A stretch of 64,000 bases of DNA from Rhodohalobacter barkolensis (GTDB lineage Bacteria; Bacteroidota; Rhodothermia; Balneolales; Balneolaceae), in contig NZ_PISP01000002.1 of assembly GCF_002834295.1 (NCBI RefSeq), positions 1 through 64,000 on the forward strand. The letters run 5' to 3'. Below are positions 26,082-34,004 of this stretch, one piece after another. The notes under the pieces were generated by a model. That model searched no databases, was not told the DNA's origin, and worked only from the letters and a program-made list of their open reading frames with translations. The translations under genes were made by a program, and so were the position numbers. Position 1 is the first letter of the stretch; the number at the start of each line of letters is the position of its first letter.

Positions 26082-27568
26082 TAAAGGAGTTTTTAGATAA
26101 GAACCATTCTACAATCAATACAACAGGGCATGTTTTAAGTTATTTGCAAAATAACAAAATTCAAAAAAATCAGAGACAGTTAGCACAACTTGAAGTGCTC
26201 AATAATTCACTTCTTAATGAGCAGAATGAGTTAAGGAAGAAGGAAGTTGAAAGATTCGAAAAATTGATGGATCAAAATGAAAAGGATAAAAGAGAAAAAG
26301 AAAAAAAGGAGAAATTAAAAACGGAGGTGTTAGAATTAGGACCTGCCACCAAATCTTTGTTGAAAAAAATTGAGCATAACAAAGACGAATATGGTGATTT
26401 AACAATCAGTTTTTTGCTAAGACATTCAGAATTAAATATCAAAAAAATGCGAGAGCATAAAGGGTTGGTAAATGATATTAACTTCTTTGATTATTTACAT
26501 GAGTTAGATGAAAAGTATAGTGAGATCAACTCAAATTATGAAGGTGTTATCGAAGAATTTTCAAGTGAGTTGGCTGAATCATTAATTCAATTTCAAAGTG
26601 TTGTTTTAGGGGCAGAACTTTTAAGCAAATCAAAAAAGGATGTTCTAAGTGAGCAGAGCGAAAACACTAAAAAGTATCTTAAGAGATTAAAAATAAATAT
26701 TGCAAATGAATTAAATGGCGGTAGCTCTTTAACAAGTCTTATTACCCATTTGAAGAAATACAATTCACTTGGCGATAAAATAAATGGGATGGGAACATTA
26801 CACGACTTAAGAGATTATCCTCTACCAATTAGTTTTGATGAAGCACAGTATTTACATGGTTTGTTAACTGAGATAGAGGACGATACGGATACTTTTATAA
26901 ATGAGGTTGATACTAAGGTTGATGAACTCCTATCAGTGTTTGAAGGTAATGGAGAAGATACTCTTGGCAAAGTTGAGAAAATCATTAAAAAAAATACGGA
27001 TGTACTCTCAGTTGAGGACTTAGAATTCTTACTTCGTAATTCTTCTAAAGAGGTGGTTTTAATTGCTAAAGAAAAAATAGAAAATGGTTTAGATAAACTG
27101 AGAATTGCTTTAAATAATGATAAAAAAATTATAGACAAGGTTCCGATATCTAATCAAGAATTAAAAAGTGAGGGCTACAAAGGATTCAGTCTACCGTCAA
27201 CAGTAATGAATAGAAATTTTTTTATCAGCGCAGAATACAAAACATCTATAGTAGAAGGGTTTCTAAAATCAAACATAAAGGAATTTATCCCTGAAGTGGA
27301 CAAGTTGCATAAAATGGCTCTTGGTTTTGGGATGGCTTCATTTTTTTTGTTGTTTATGCTTGTTTTGGCCGATCCTGAACTAAGTAATCAGGTAGAGCTC
27401 ACTATGATTATATTTCTCTTTTTTATTCCTATGACGTTTTCTTTGATATTTATTTTTCAGTCTCAGAACAAATTAAAGAAGGGTTTAAAGCAACTAAAAA
27501 AAGAAGTTGAATCAGAAATTGATGATATAGATCGCAAAATTTCAACTATTAAAATTAATATGAGGTGA
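26075..27568 (+). CDS. Coiled-coil protein with a C-terminal membrane hairpin
   Basis: 497 aa. Residues about 30-90 are strongly charged coiled coil (RQLAQLEVLNNSLLNEQNEL, DQNEKDKREKEKKEKLK). A long helical middle part follows, with a second coiled coil around 255-350. Two adjacent membrane helices (about 413-433 and 442-463: LGFGMASFFLLFMLVLADP; MIIFLFFIPMTFSLIFIF) precede a final short coiled coil. The layout resembles membrane-anchored structural or dynamin-partner proteins, but no GTPase or other catalytic motif is present. Function unknown. Confidence 0.65.
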   Translation: MSLKEFLDKNHSTINTTGHVLSYLQNNKIQKNQRQLAQLEVLNNSLLNEQNELRKKEVERFEKLMDQNEKDKREKEKKEKLKTEVLELGPATKSLLKKIEHNKDEYGDLTISFLLRHSELNIKKMREHKGLVNDINFFDYLHELDEKYSEINSNYEGVIEEFSSELAESLIQFQSVVLGAELLSKSKKDVLSEQSENTKKYLKRLKINIANELNGGSSLTSLITHLKKYNSLGDKINGMGTLHDLRDYPLPISFDEAQYLHGLLTEIEDDTDTFINEVDTKVDELLSVFEGNGEDTLGKVEKIIKKNTDVLSVEDLEFLLRNSSKEVVLIAKEKIENGLDKLRIALNNDKKIIDKVPISNQELKSEGYKGFSLPSTVMNRNFFISAEYKTSIVEGFLKSNIKEFIPEVDKLHKMALGFGMASFFLLFMLVLADPELSNQVELTMIIFLFFIPMTFSLIFIFQSQNKLKKGLKQLKKEVESEIDDIDRKISTIKINMR

Positions 27569-27588
27569 CATGCTATTGGTAAGGATCA

Positions 27589-27825
27589 GGCTAACTTCTT
27601 AACCTTACCAACCTTATATGTAGAACACCCTACAATCTTTGCTACCTCCCTATCGATAGTTATCTCTATTCGATAATTTCAAATAAATCTTTGAAGCATT
27701 ATCCCGAATTGGCAATTTAGATGGTCAAGCAGATTAAGAATAGATTGAAATACTATGAAATTGTTGATCACTAAAGAGGAAGGTTAGATATGGAATTGTG
27801 TGTTCTAAATGAGGCTAAATAGATA
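27589..27825 (+). pseudogene. Remnant B: decayed 3' end of a relative of the 183-aa gene
   Basis: Aligned with remnants A and C base by base: the stretch reading CAGATTAAGAATAGATTGAA and the following TATGAAATTGTTGATCAC is nearly identical to A. It has a frameshift around 27655-27665 and in-frame stops, including the TAA shared with A. It is followed by a spacer that is also repeated before the gene at 32163. Confidence 0.75.
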
Positions 27826-27844
27826 AGGAATGTATCACCTGTTT

Positions 27845-28011
27845 AATTTAAAGGCTGATTTGAAAACTATCTGTTAAGTATCTGCAACTATCTGTCAATT
27901 AAATTAGTGGTGAAGTATACCCTGATTCAGTAGATTGTAAATTACTATTAATAATATCATCTACGTTTCAGCTAAAAGAGAGCTGATTAATTAACAAATC
28001 TACATCGGGCT
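27845..28011 (+). repeat. Spacer repeated upstream of two DUF285 lipoprotein genes
   Basis: Contains GTTAAGTATCTGCAACTATC at about 27876-27895 and ATCATCTACGTT at 27956-27967. The same words occur in the same order at about 32034-32053 and 32149-32160, just before the related gene at 32163. So remnant, spacer and lipoprotein gene form one duplicated module. The spacer probably holds the promoter. Confidence 0.65.
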
Positions 28012-29493
28012 ATGCGTTATTCACCATTACTCCTTCTTGCATCCTTTTTTACCTTTTCTTCCTGTTCAACAGAGAGCACTCCTGTTTATCAGTTAAACAC
28101 ATCGGCTGAACCAAATGAGGCAGGGACTGTTTCACCGTCAAATTCAGAAGCTGAAGAGGGTGAATCTATTCAGATAACAGCTTCAGCAAATGTCGGATGG
28201 GTGTTTGATCGATGGCAAGGTGATCATGCAGGGATGAGCAATCCTGCAAGTATCTCAATGAATAGTGATAAGAACATAACAGCTCTGTTTGTGAGGAAAG
28301 ATTATCCACTAACTATTTCGACTGTAGGTGAAGGGGAGGTAGAAGAACAAATTGTATCACAACCAAAGCAAACAGATTATACCTACGAAACAGTTGTTGA
28401 ATTGATTCCCATTCCAAGTGATGGATGGAAGTTTATTGAATGGAAGGGTGATTTGGTAGGAGGAGAGAGTCCTGTTCAAATTACGATTGATGGGGAAAAA
28501 AACGTAACAGCAGTATTCGAACCTATTGCATATTTAGCTAAAAATGGAGTCACAATTATGTGTCCAAATGCAAACTTAGGAGATATTGGGATTGTAAATG
28601 GTGTAGAGTATGAAGTTGTATCAAGAGAAAGATTATGGCAAAAAGTTGAAGAAAATGCAGATCTGACTAAAATTTGTGTTTCTAAGATAATAAGAATGTC
28701 TGATTTGTTTAAAGATAATGATTTTAACCAAGCTATCGGAAATTGGGATGTCAGTTCTGTAACAAACATGTCGAATATGTTCAGAAATAGCACATTCAAT
28801 CAACCCATTGGAAATTGGGATGTCAGTTCTGTAACAAGAATGGATTGGATGTTTCATGGAAGTCAATTTGACCAACCAATTGGTAATTGGAATGTCAGCT
28901 CAGTAACAAGAATGGATTGGATGTTTGATGGAAGTCAATTTGACCAACCCATTGGGGATTGGGATGTAAGTTCAGTGGTGAGTATGTTTGACATGTTTAA
29001 TAACAGTCAATTCAATCATCCGATTGGAAATTGGGACGTCAGTAATGTGGAAAATATGGTAAGAGTGTTTTCATTTTCTGTATTTAATCAACCCATTGGA
29101 AATTGGGATGTCAGCTCAGTAACAACTATGGAAGCTATGTTTTATGATAGTAATTTTAACCAACCAATTGAAAATTGGGATGTAGGCTCAGTAACAAACA
29201 TGTATAGAATGTTCTTTATGAGCCCATTCAATCATCCGATTGAAAATTGGGATGTTAGCTCCGTTGCAGATATGGATGGTATGTTCTCAAATAGTCCTTT
29301 CGATCAGCCAATTGGAAATTGGAATGTTAGTTCTGTAATAAATATGGATTACATGTTTAATTCGGCAGTCTCATTTAATCAAGATATATCTAAATGGTGT
29401 GTTCTGAATATCGATTCTGAACCACAAGGTTTTTCTGATGGTTCACCTTTAGATGAATCTAATAAACCCATATGGGGAACTTGTCCTAATTAA
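28012..29493 (+). CDS. Surface lipoprotein: two InlB-like B-repeats plus DUF285 (BspA-like) repeat array
   Basis: 493 aa. The leader ends FSSCSTES (lipobox Cys about residue 19). Two divergent InlB B-repeat domains follow (about 25-92 and 93-168; EEGESIQITASANVGWVFDRW, then DGWKFIEWKGDL). After a linker with a Cys pair (ITIMCPN-like, then KICVS), nine 24-residue DUF285 units run from about 235 to 465, consensus F-N-Q-P-I-G-N-W-D-V-S-S-V-T-x-M-x-x-M-F. A C-terminal cap (KWCVLNI... PIWGTCPN) ends the protein. DUF285 repeats are known from BspA-like surface proteins that bind host or matrix components; the ligand here is unknown. It is closely related to the gene at 32163. Confidence 0.85.
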   Translation: MRYSPLLLLASFFTFSSCSTESTPVYQLNTSAEPNEAGTVSPSNSEAEEGESIQITASANVGWVFDRWQGDHAGMSNPASISMNSDKNITALFVRKDYPLTISTVGEGEVEEQIVSQPKQTDYTYETVVELIPIPSDGWKFIEWKGDLVGGESPVQITIDGEKNVTAVFEPIAYLAKNGVTIMCPNANLGDIGIVNGVEYEVVSRERLWQKVEENADLTKICVSKIIRMSDLFKDNDFNQAIGNWDVSSVTNMSNMFRNSTFNQPIGNWDVSSVTRMDWMFHGSQFDQPIGNWNVSSVTRMDWMFDGSQFDQPIGDWDVSSVVSMFDMFNNSQFNHPIGNWDVSNVENMVRVFSFSVFNQPIGNWDVSSVTTMEAMFYDSNFNQPIENWDVGSVTNMYRMFFMSPFNHPIENWDVSSVADMDGMFSNSPFDQPIGNWNVSSVINMDYMFNSAVSFNQDISKWCVLNIDSEPQGFSDGSPLDESNKPIWGTCPN

Positions 29494-29554
29494 ACTCTAT
29501 CAATTTCAGTATTAATACAAATCAGGTTTCTCCGAACTCTATACTTAAATAAAC

Positions 29555-31306
29555 ATGAAAAACTGTTCTATCCTGCTCACCTTCTTTGTTTTAATTTTAA
29601 CCTCGTGCGGAACTGAATCCACACCTGTATACACCCTTACCACAGTTGTTAACGGTGAAGGAACTGTTACTCCCTCGAGTGGTGAATTTGAAGAAGGTGA
29701 AGTGGTAACGCTTACTTCAAATTCAGATGAAGGATGGATGTTTCAAAGTTGGAGTGGTGATGGTTCAGGGTCATCAACTTCAGTTTCTATTAATATGGAT
29801 TCTGATAAAAATGTAGTAGGGAATTTTCAGCGTAAAGATTATCCATTGAATATTACAGTTGAGGGAGAAGGAACTGTCCAAGAAAGAATCATATCTCAAC
29901 CAAAAAGTACTGATTACCCATTTGAAACTATTGTAGAACTTACCCCTATTCCCGAAGAAGGATGGGGATTTATAGAATGGAGTGGTGATTTAAATGGAAA
30001 TGAAGAACCAATACAGATTACAGTTTCAGGAGAAAAAAATGTGATTGTAAAATTTGAGTCAAAAATTAAGACTTTTGGTGGGAGCAAATCTGATGCAGGA
30101 TCAGATATCATCCAAACAACCGATGATGGGTATATTCTGACGGGAAATACACGTTCCAACGATGGTGATTTCAGTGGGATGAACAAAGGTTCAAACGATA
30201 TTATAGTAATGAAACTCTCCTCCAACGGAGATATTCAATGGAATAACTCCTACGGTGGTAGTGAATCTGATATGGGAAATAGTATCATCCAAACAACTGA
30301 TGGTGGGTATGTGTTGACAGGGTTCATAGGTTCCAATGACGGTGATTTTAGTGGGATGAACAGAGGTTCAAATGATATTTTCGTCATGAAACTCTCCTCC
30401 AACGGAGATATTCAATGGAACAATACCTTCGGTGGTAGTGGATCTGAGGGGGGGCAAGATATCATCCAAACAACCGATGGTGGATATATTTTGACGGGGA
30501 GTACAGGCTCCAATGATGGTGATTTTAGTGATATGAACAGAGGTCCAAATGATATTTTCGTCATGAAACTCTCCTCCAACGGAGATATTCAATGGAATAA
30601 GACCTACGGAGGTAGTGGAAATGATGGAGGATCAGATATCATCCAAATAGCCGATGGTAGATATGTTTTGACGGGGTATACACGCTCCAACAACGGTGAT
30701 TTCAGTGGGATGAACAGAGGTTCAAATGATATTTTCGTCATGAAACTCTCCTCCAACGGAGATATTCAATGGAACAGCACCTTCGGTGGCACTGAATCTG
30801 ATGTAGGATCAGATATCTTCCAAGCAACCGATGGTGGTTATGTATTAACGGGGAATACACGTTCCAACGATGGTGATTTTAGTGGAATGGACAAAGGAGG
30901 TGCCGATAGTTTTGTCATAAAACTCTCCTCCAACGGTGATATTCTATGGAATAACACATTTGGTGGTAGTGAATATGATGTAGGATCGGATATCTTCCAA
31001 GCAACCGATGGTGGTTATGTATTAACGGGGAATACAGGTTCCAATGACGGTGATTTCAGTGGGATGAACAAAGGAAGTGTTGATATTTTCATAGTAAAAC
31101 TCTCCTCCAACGGAAATATTCAATGGAATAAGACCTACGGTGGTGGTGGAATTGATATGGGGTATAGTATGACTTCAACAACCGATGGCAGGTATATTTT
31201 GACAGGATTTACAAATTCCACGAGCGGTGATTTCCGCGGTATAGATAAAGGAGATATTTATATATTCGCTATGAAATTCTCCTTGAATGGTGATATAGAA
31301 TGGTAA
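29555..31306 (+). CDS. Surface lipoprotein: two InlB-like B-repeats plus seven 59-residue beta-propeller-like repeats
   Basis: 583 aa. Leader ending LTSCGTES (lipobox Cys about residue 18). Two InlB-like domains occupy about 25-165, closely matching those of the 28012 gene. Then seven 59-residue repeats run to the stop, each with F/Y-G-G-S, D-I-I-Q-T-T-D-G-G-Y-x-L-T-G, S-N-D-G-D-F-S-G-M-N and V-M-K-L-S-S-N-G-D-I-Q-W. Seven blade-like units suggest a closed beta-propeller. An eighth, decayed repeat follows the stop. It starts 61 bases after the DUF285 gene on the same strand. Confidence 0.85.
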   Translation: MKNCSILLTFFVLILTSCGTESTPVYTLTTVVNGEGTVTPSSGEFEEGEVVTLTSNSDEGWMFQSWSGDGSGSSTSVSINMDSDKNVVGNFQRKDYPLNITVEGEGTVQERIISQPKSTDYPFETIVELTPIPEEGWGFIEWSGDLNGNEEPIQITVSGEKNVIVKFESKIKTFGGSKSDAGSDIIQTTDDGYILTGNTRSNDGDFSGMNKGSNDIIVMKLSSNGDIQWNNSYGGSESDMGNSIIQTTDGGYVLTGFIGSNDGDFSGMNRGSNDIFVMKLSSNGDIQWNNTFGGSGSEGGQDIIQTTDGGYILTGSTGSNDGDFSDMNRGPNDIFVMKLSSNGDIQWNKTYGGSGNDGGSDIIQIADGRYVLTGYTRSNNGDFSGMNRGSNDIFVMKLSSNGDIQWNSTFGGTESDVGSDIFQATDGGYVLTGNTRSNDGDFSGMDKGGADSFVIKLSSNGDILWNNTFGGSEYDVGSDIFQATDGGYVLTGNTGSNDGDFSGMNKGSVDIFIVKLSSNGNIQWNKTYGGGGIDMGYSMTSTTDGRYILTGFTNSTSGDFRGIDKGDIYIFAMKFSLNGDIEW

Positions 31307-31460
31307 TATTCAACGTAAGAAGACTATAGGTGTCAGTAAAAGAGAACAAGGTTTAGATATATTCTTCACAATCGGTGGTGGGTATATTTTGATGGGATAA
31401 ACGGATTCAAACGCAAGCAATAAGATCAGTAGGCTATGGATAGAATCAGACTGAAGTTTT
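31307..31460 (+). pseudogene. Decayed eighth repeat of the propeller gene
   Basis: In a frame shifted relative to the preceding gene, the DNA still reads NIQRKKTIGVSKREQGLDIF, then GGGYILMG, a stop, and TDSNAS. This matches the repeat words N-I-Q-W-N-K-T-Y-G-G-S, D-I-F and G-G-Y-I-L-T-G. The array was once longer, or a duplication decayed at its edge. The remaining bases to about 31590 hold no gene. Confidence 0.7.
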
Positions 31461-31597
31461 TAACAAGATAGATAGAAAGCATCTCTGCCATAAACAATAA
31501 AGGTGCGAATTTGTTTAGAACGATGATTTTCACTGAGTTTCTGTGGGAGTCTAAGAACTGAACTCAAGTAGAAATTTCTTTTGACTTTTTTCAACTA

Positions 31598-31833
31598 ACT
31601 ATCTTCATAACCTTCCCAACCTTAAAATCGAAGACCCAACGATCTTTGCAGTCGCCCTGATCGATAAGTCTCTCAATCCTTCCGTTTCAAATCAATATTT
31701 GAAGCATTGTCTTGAATTGGGAGTTAAGATAGTCTGTCAGATTAAGAATGGGTTGAAGTATTATGAGATCATGGATCACTACAGAACGAAGTTGGATGTG
31801 GGGCTGTGAGAACTGAATTTGGATATTAGATAA
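31598..31833 (+). pseudogene. Remnant C: decayed 3' end of a relative of the 183-aa gene
   Basis: Reads TIFAVALIDKSLNPSVSNQY then LKHCLELGVKIVCQIKNGLK then YYEIMDHYRTKLDVGL, stop, ELNLDIR, stop. It lacks the internal TAA shared by remnants A and B and keeps the longest open stretch, so it branched off earlier or decayed less. The bases between here and 32163 hold the repeated spacer and no gene. Confidence 0.75.
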
Positions 31834-31984
31834 ATTTTGGATGTAAGGCTCAAAAAGAATAATGGTGGCGTGGTATGTGCCTTACCTTGATGAACGGGGA
31901 TGTCGTTGGAATATGGAAGGCTGAAGGAATGTTAGGAGTTATAGATATGTAGTTTCTATTCTGACCTTCATTCCATTATAGCTA

Positions 31985-32162
31985 TAAAAAGCCCATTAAA
32001 GTATCTAAGAGGCAATTAGGAAAATATCAGTTAAGTATCTGCAACTATCTGTTAACTATTTTTTTTACCGATTTTGGGCTTGAAACGTTAAGTTATAATT
32101 AAATCAAGATTTAAGAAGTCTTCGGGGACTCATTTAAAATCATACAAATCATCTACGTTATT
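31985..32162 (+). repeat. Second copy of the repeated spacer before a DUF285 gene
   Basis: Counterpart of 27845-28011 with GTTAAGTATCTGCAACTATC and ATCATCTACGTT in the same order and at a similar distance from the next start codon. It probably carries the promoter of the 32163 gene. Confidence 0.6.
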
Positions 32163-33962
32163 ATGGGGAATCTGTACTATTCATTTGCCGTTATTTTTTC
32201 ACTATTTCTATTCTTGTCTTGCTCCACAGAGAGTACTCCTGTCTATCAACTATCCGTGGATGTTGAACCAACAGAAGCAGGTAGTGTTACACCGTCAAAT
32301 TCAGAAGCTGAAGAGGGTGAATCTATTCGAATAACAGCATTAGTAAATGAGCATTGGGTGTTTGACAGGTGGCAAGGAGATCATAGAGGAACGAGTAATC
32401 CTGCAAGTGTATCAATGGATAGCGATAAAAATGTAACAGCTCTGTTTGTGAAAAGAGATTACCCATTAACTGTTAATGTTGAAGGGGAAGGTTCAGTAGA
32501 AGAGAAAGTTGTGAATACAAAAAACACTGACTATGAACATGGTACTGTAGTTGAGTTAACAGCAGTACCTACAGACGGTTGGTATTTTTCTCATTGGAGT
32601 GGATCTGTTGAAAGCGAAGAAAACCCTGAAACCCTTGAAGTTGACTCAGAGAGGGAAGTCACCGCAGTTTTTGAAAGAAGAGACTATCCGCTTACAATAA
32701 ATATTGAAGGAGAGGGAACAGTATCTGAAGAAGTTATTCAAGCCAAAACTACAGAGTACCCATATGAAACTGTTGTTCAATTAACAGCAAATCCATTAGA
32801 TGGGTGGAGTTTTATAGAATGGAGTGGTGATTTTTCAAGTAATGAAAGTCAGATTAACATTTCTGTAAATAATGAATTAGTAGTTAAAGCATTGTTTGAA
32901 AAGACATTTTACTTACATGATAATGGAATTACCATAATGTGTCCGAATGCAAATGTTGGAGAAAAGGGAATTGTAGAAGGGGTCGAGTATGAGGCGGTTG
33001 ACAAAAATTTAGTAATTCAGCGATTAGATGAAAATAAAGATTTAACTAAGGTTTGTACTTCATTGGTAATAGACATGGTAGACCTTTTTAGAAATAGAGA
33101 CTTTAATCAACCTATAGGAAATTGGGATGTAAGTAATGTAACTGATATGAGTGGTTTGTTTTGGAATTCCAATTTTGACGAATTATCTAATTTTAACCAA
33201 TCAATAGAGGAATGGGATGTTAGTAGTGTAAAATCTATGTATGCGATGTTTAGAGGAACGGTTTTTGATAAAAATATTGAGAAATGGGATGTAAGTAATG
33301 TAACAGGAATGTCTTCCATGTTTAGGGAATCACAATTCAATCAGCCCATTGAAAGTTGGGATGTTGGGAATGTTACACAAATGTCGGGTATGTTTGTAGG
33401 TGCTGAATTTAATCAACCATTAAATAAATGGGATGTAAGTAATGTAGAACGTATGAGTATGATGTTTAACTCCGCTGAATTTAATCAACCTATAGGAGAT
33501 TGGGATGTTAGCAGTGTAGTAGATATGAGTAATATGTTTTTTATTAATTCTACTTTTAATCAACCAATAGGGAATTGGGATGTAAGTAACGTGGAAAATA
33601 TGAGATTAATGTTTCACACTTCTGTGTACAATCACCCTTTGGATGGTTGGGACGTGGGTAAAGTTACTAATACGGTGGGAATGTTTGCACGCTCTTCTTT
33701 TAACCAACCAATAGGGAATTGGGATGTCAGTAATGTTGAGAGTATGTACAATATGTTTGGACACTCGCCATATAATTATCCATTAAATGAATGGGATGTG
33801 AGTAATGTTTCTGAAATGGATCTCATGTTTAGGAATACCAATTTTAATCAACCAATAAATAAATGGTGTGTTTCGAACATAATATCTGAACCAAGCGATT
33901 TTGCTACAGATAGCCCTCTCGTTGAAGAAAACAAACCAATATGGGGAACTTGCCCTGAATAA
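32163..33962 (+). CDS. Surface lipoprotein: three InlB-like B-repeats plus DUF285 repeat array
   Basis: 599 aa. Leader ending FLSCSTES (lipobox Cys about residue 20). Three InlB-like domains lie at about 25-255, one more than in the 28012 paralogue. A shared linker follows (ITIMCPNANVGEKGIVEGVEYE), then about ten 24-residue DUF285 units (F-N-Q-P-I-x-x-W-D-V-S-N-V-x-x-M-x-x-M-F) and the same Cys-containing cap (KWCVSNI... WGTCPE). One unit has a six-residue insertion (after SNF, around 345). Unit number differs between paralogues, as expected if 72-bp units are gained and lost by recombination. Confidence 0.85.
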   Translation: MGNLYYSFAVIFSLFLFLSCSTESTPVYQLSVDVEPTEAGSVTPSNSEAEEGESIRITALVNEHWVFDRWQGDHRGTSNPASVSMDSDKNVTALFVKRDYPLTVNVEGEGSVEEKVVNTKNTDYEHGTVVELTAVPTDGWYFSHWSGSVESEENPETLEVDSEREVTAVFERRDYPLTINIEGEGTVSEEVIQAKTTEYPYETVVQLTANPLDGWSFIEWSGDFSSNESQINISVNNELVVKALFEKTFYLHDNGITIMCPNANVGEKGIVEGVEYEAVDKNLVIQRLDENKDLTKVCTSLVIDMVDLFRNRDFNQPIGNWDVSNVTDMSGLFWNSNFDELSNFNQSIEEWDVSSVKSMYAMFRGTVFDKNIEKWDVSNVTGMSSMFRESQFNQPIESWDVGNVTQMSGMFVGAEFNQPLNKWDVSNVERMSMMFNSAEFNQPIGDWDVSSVVDMSNMFFINSTFNQPIGNWDVSNVENMRLMFHTSVYNHPLDGWDVGKVTNTVGMFARSSFNQPIGNWDVSNVESMYNMFGHSPYNYPLNEWDVSNVSEMDLMFRNTNFNQPINKWCVSNIISEPSDFATDSPLVEENKPIWGTCPE

Positions 33963-34004
33963 TACATTTATTTTTACTGATGCGAATTATGAACCCCAAC
34001 CTTT

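Noticed and set aside
28730-29400. Regular 72-bp repeats that could be mistaken for a CRISPR array
   Set aside because: The repeats are in frame, encode DUF285 units, and there are no unique spacers between identical repeats.
30060-31300. Regular 177-bp repeats as a tandem-repeat or CRISPR feature
   Set aside because: They are continuous coding sequence for 59-residue blades in one open frame.
24098-31833. The three remnants as integron attC sites
   Set aside because: They align codon by codon with a protein gene, are about 240 bases long, lack the paired core-site structure, and no IntI-type integrase with its extra domain was seen.
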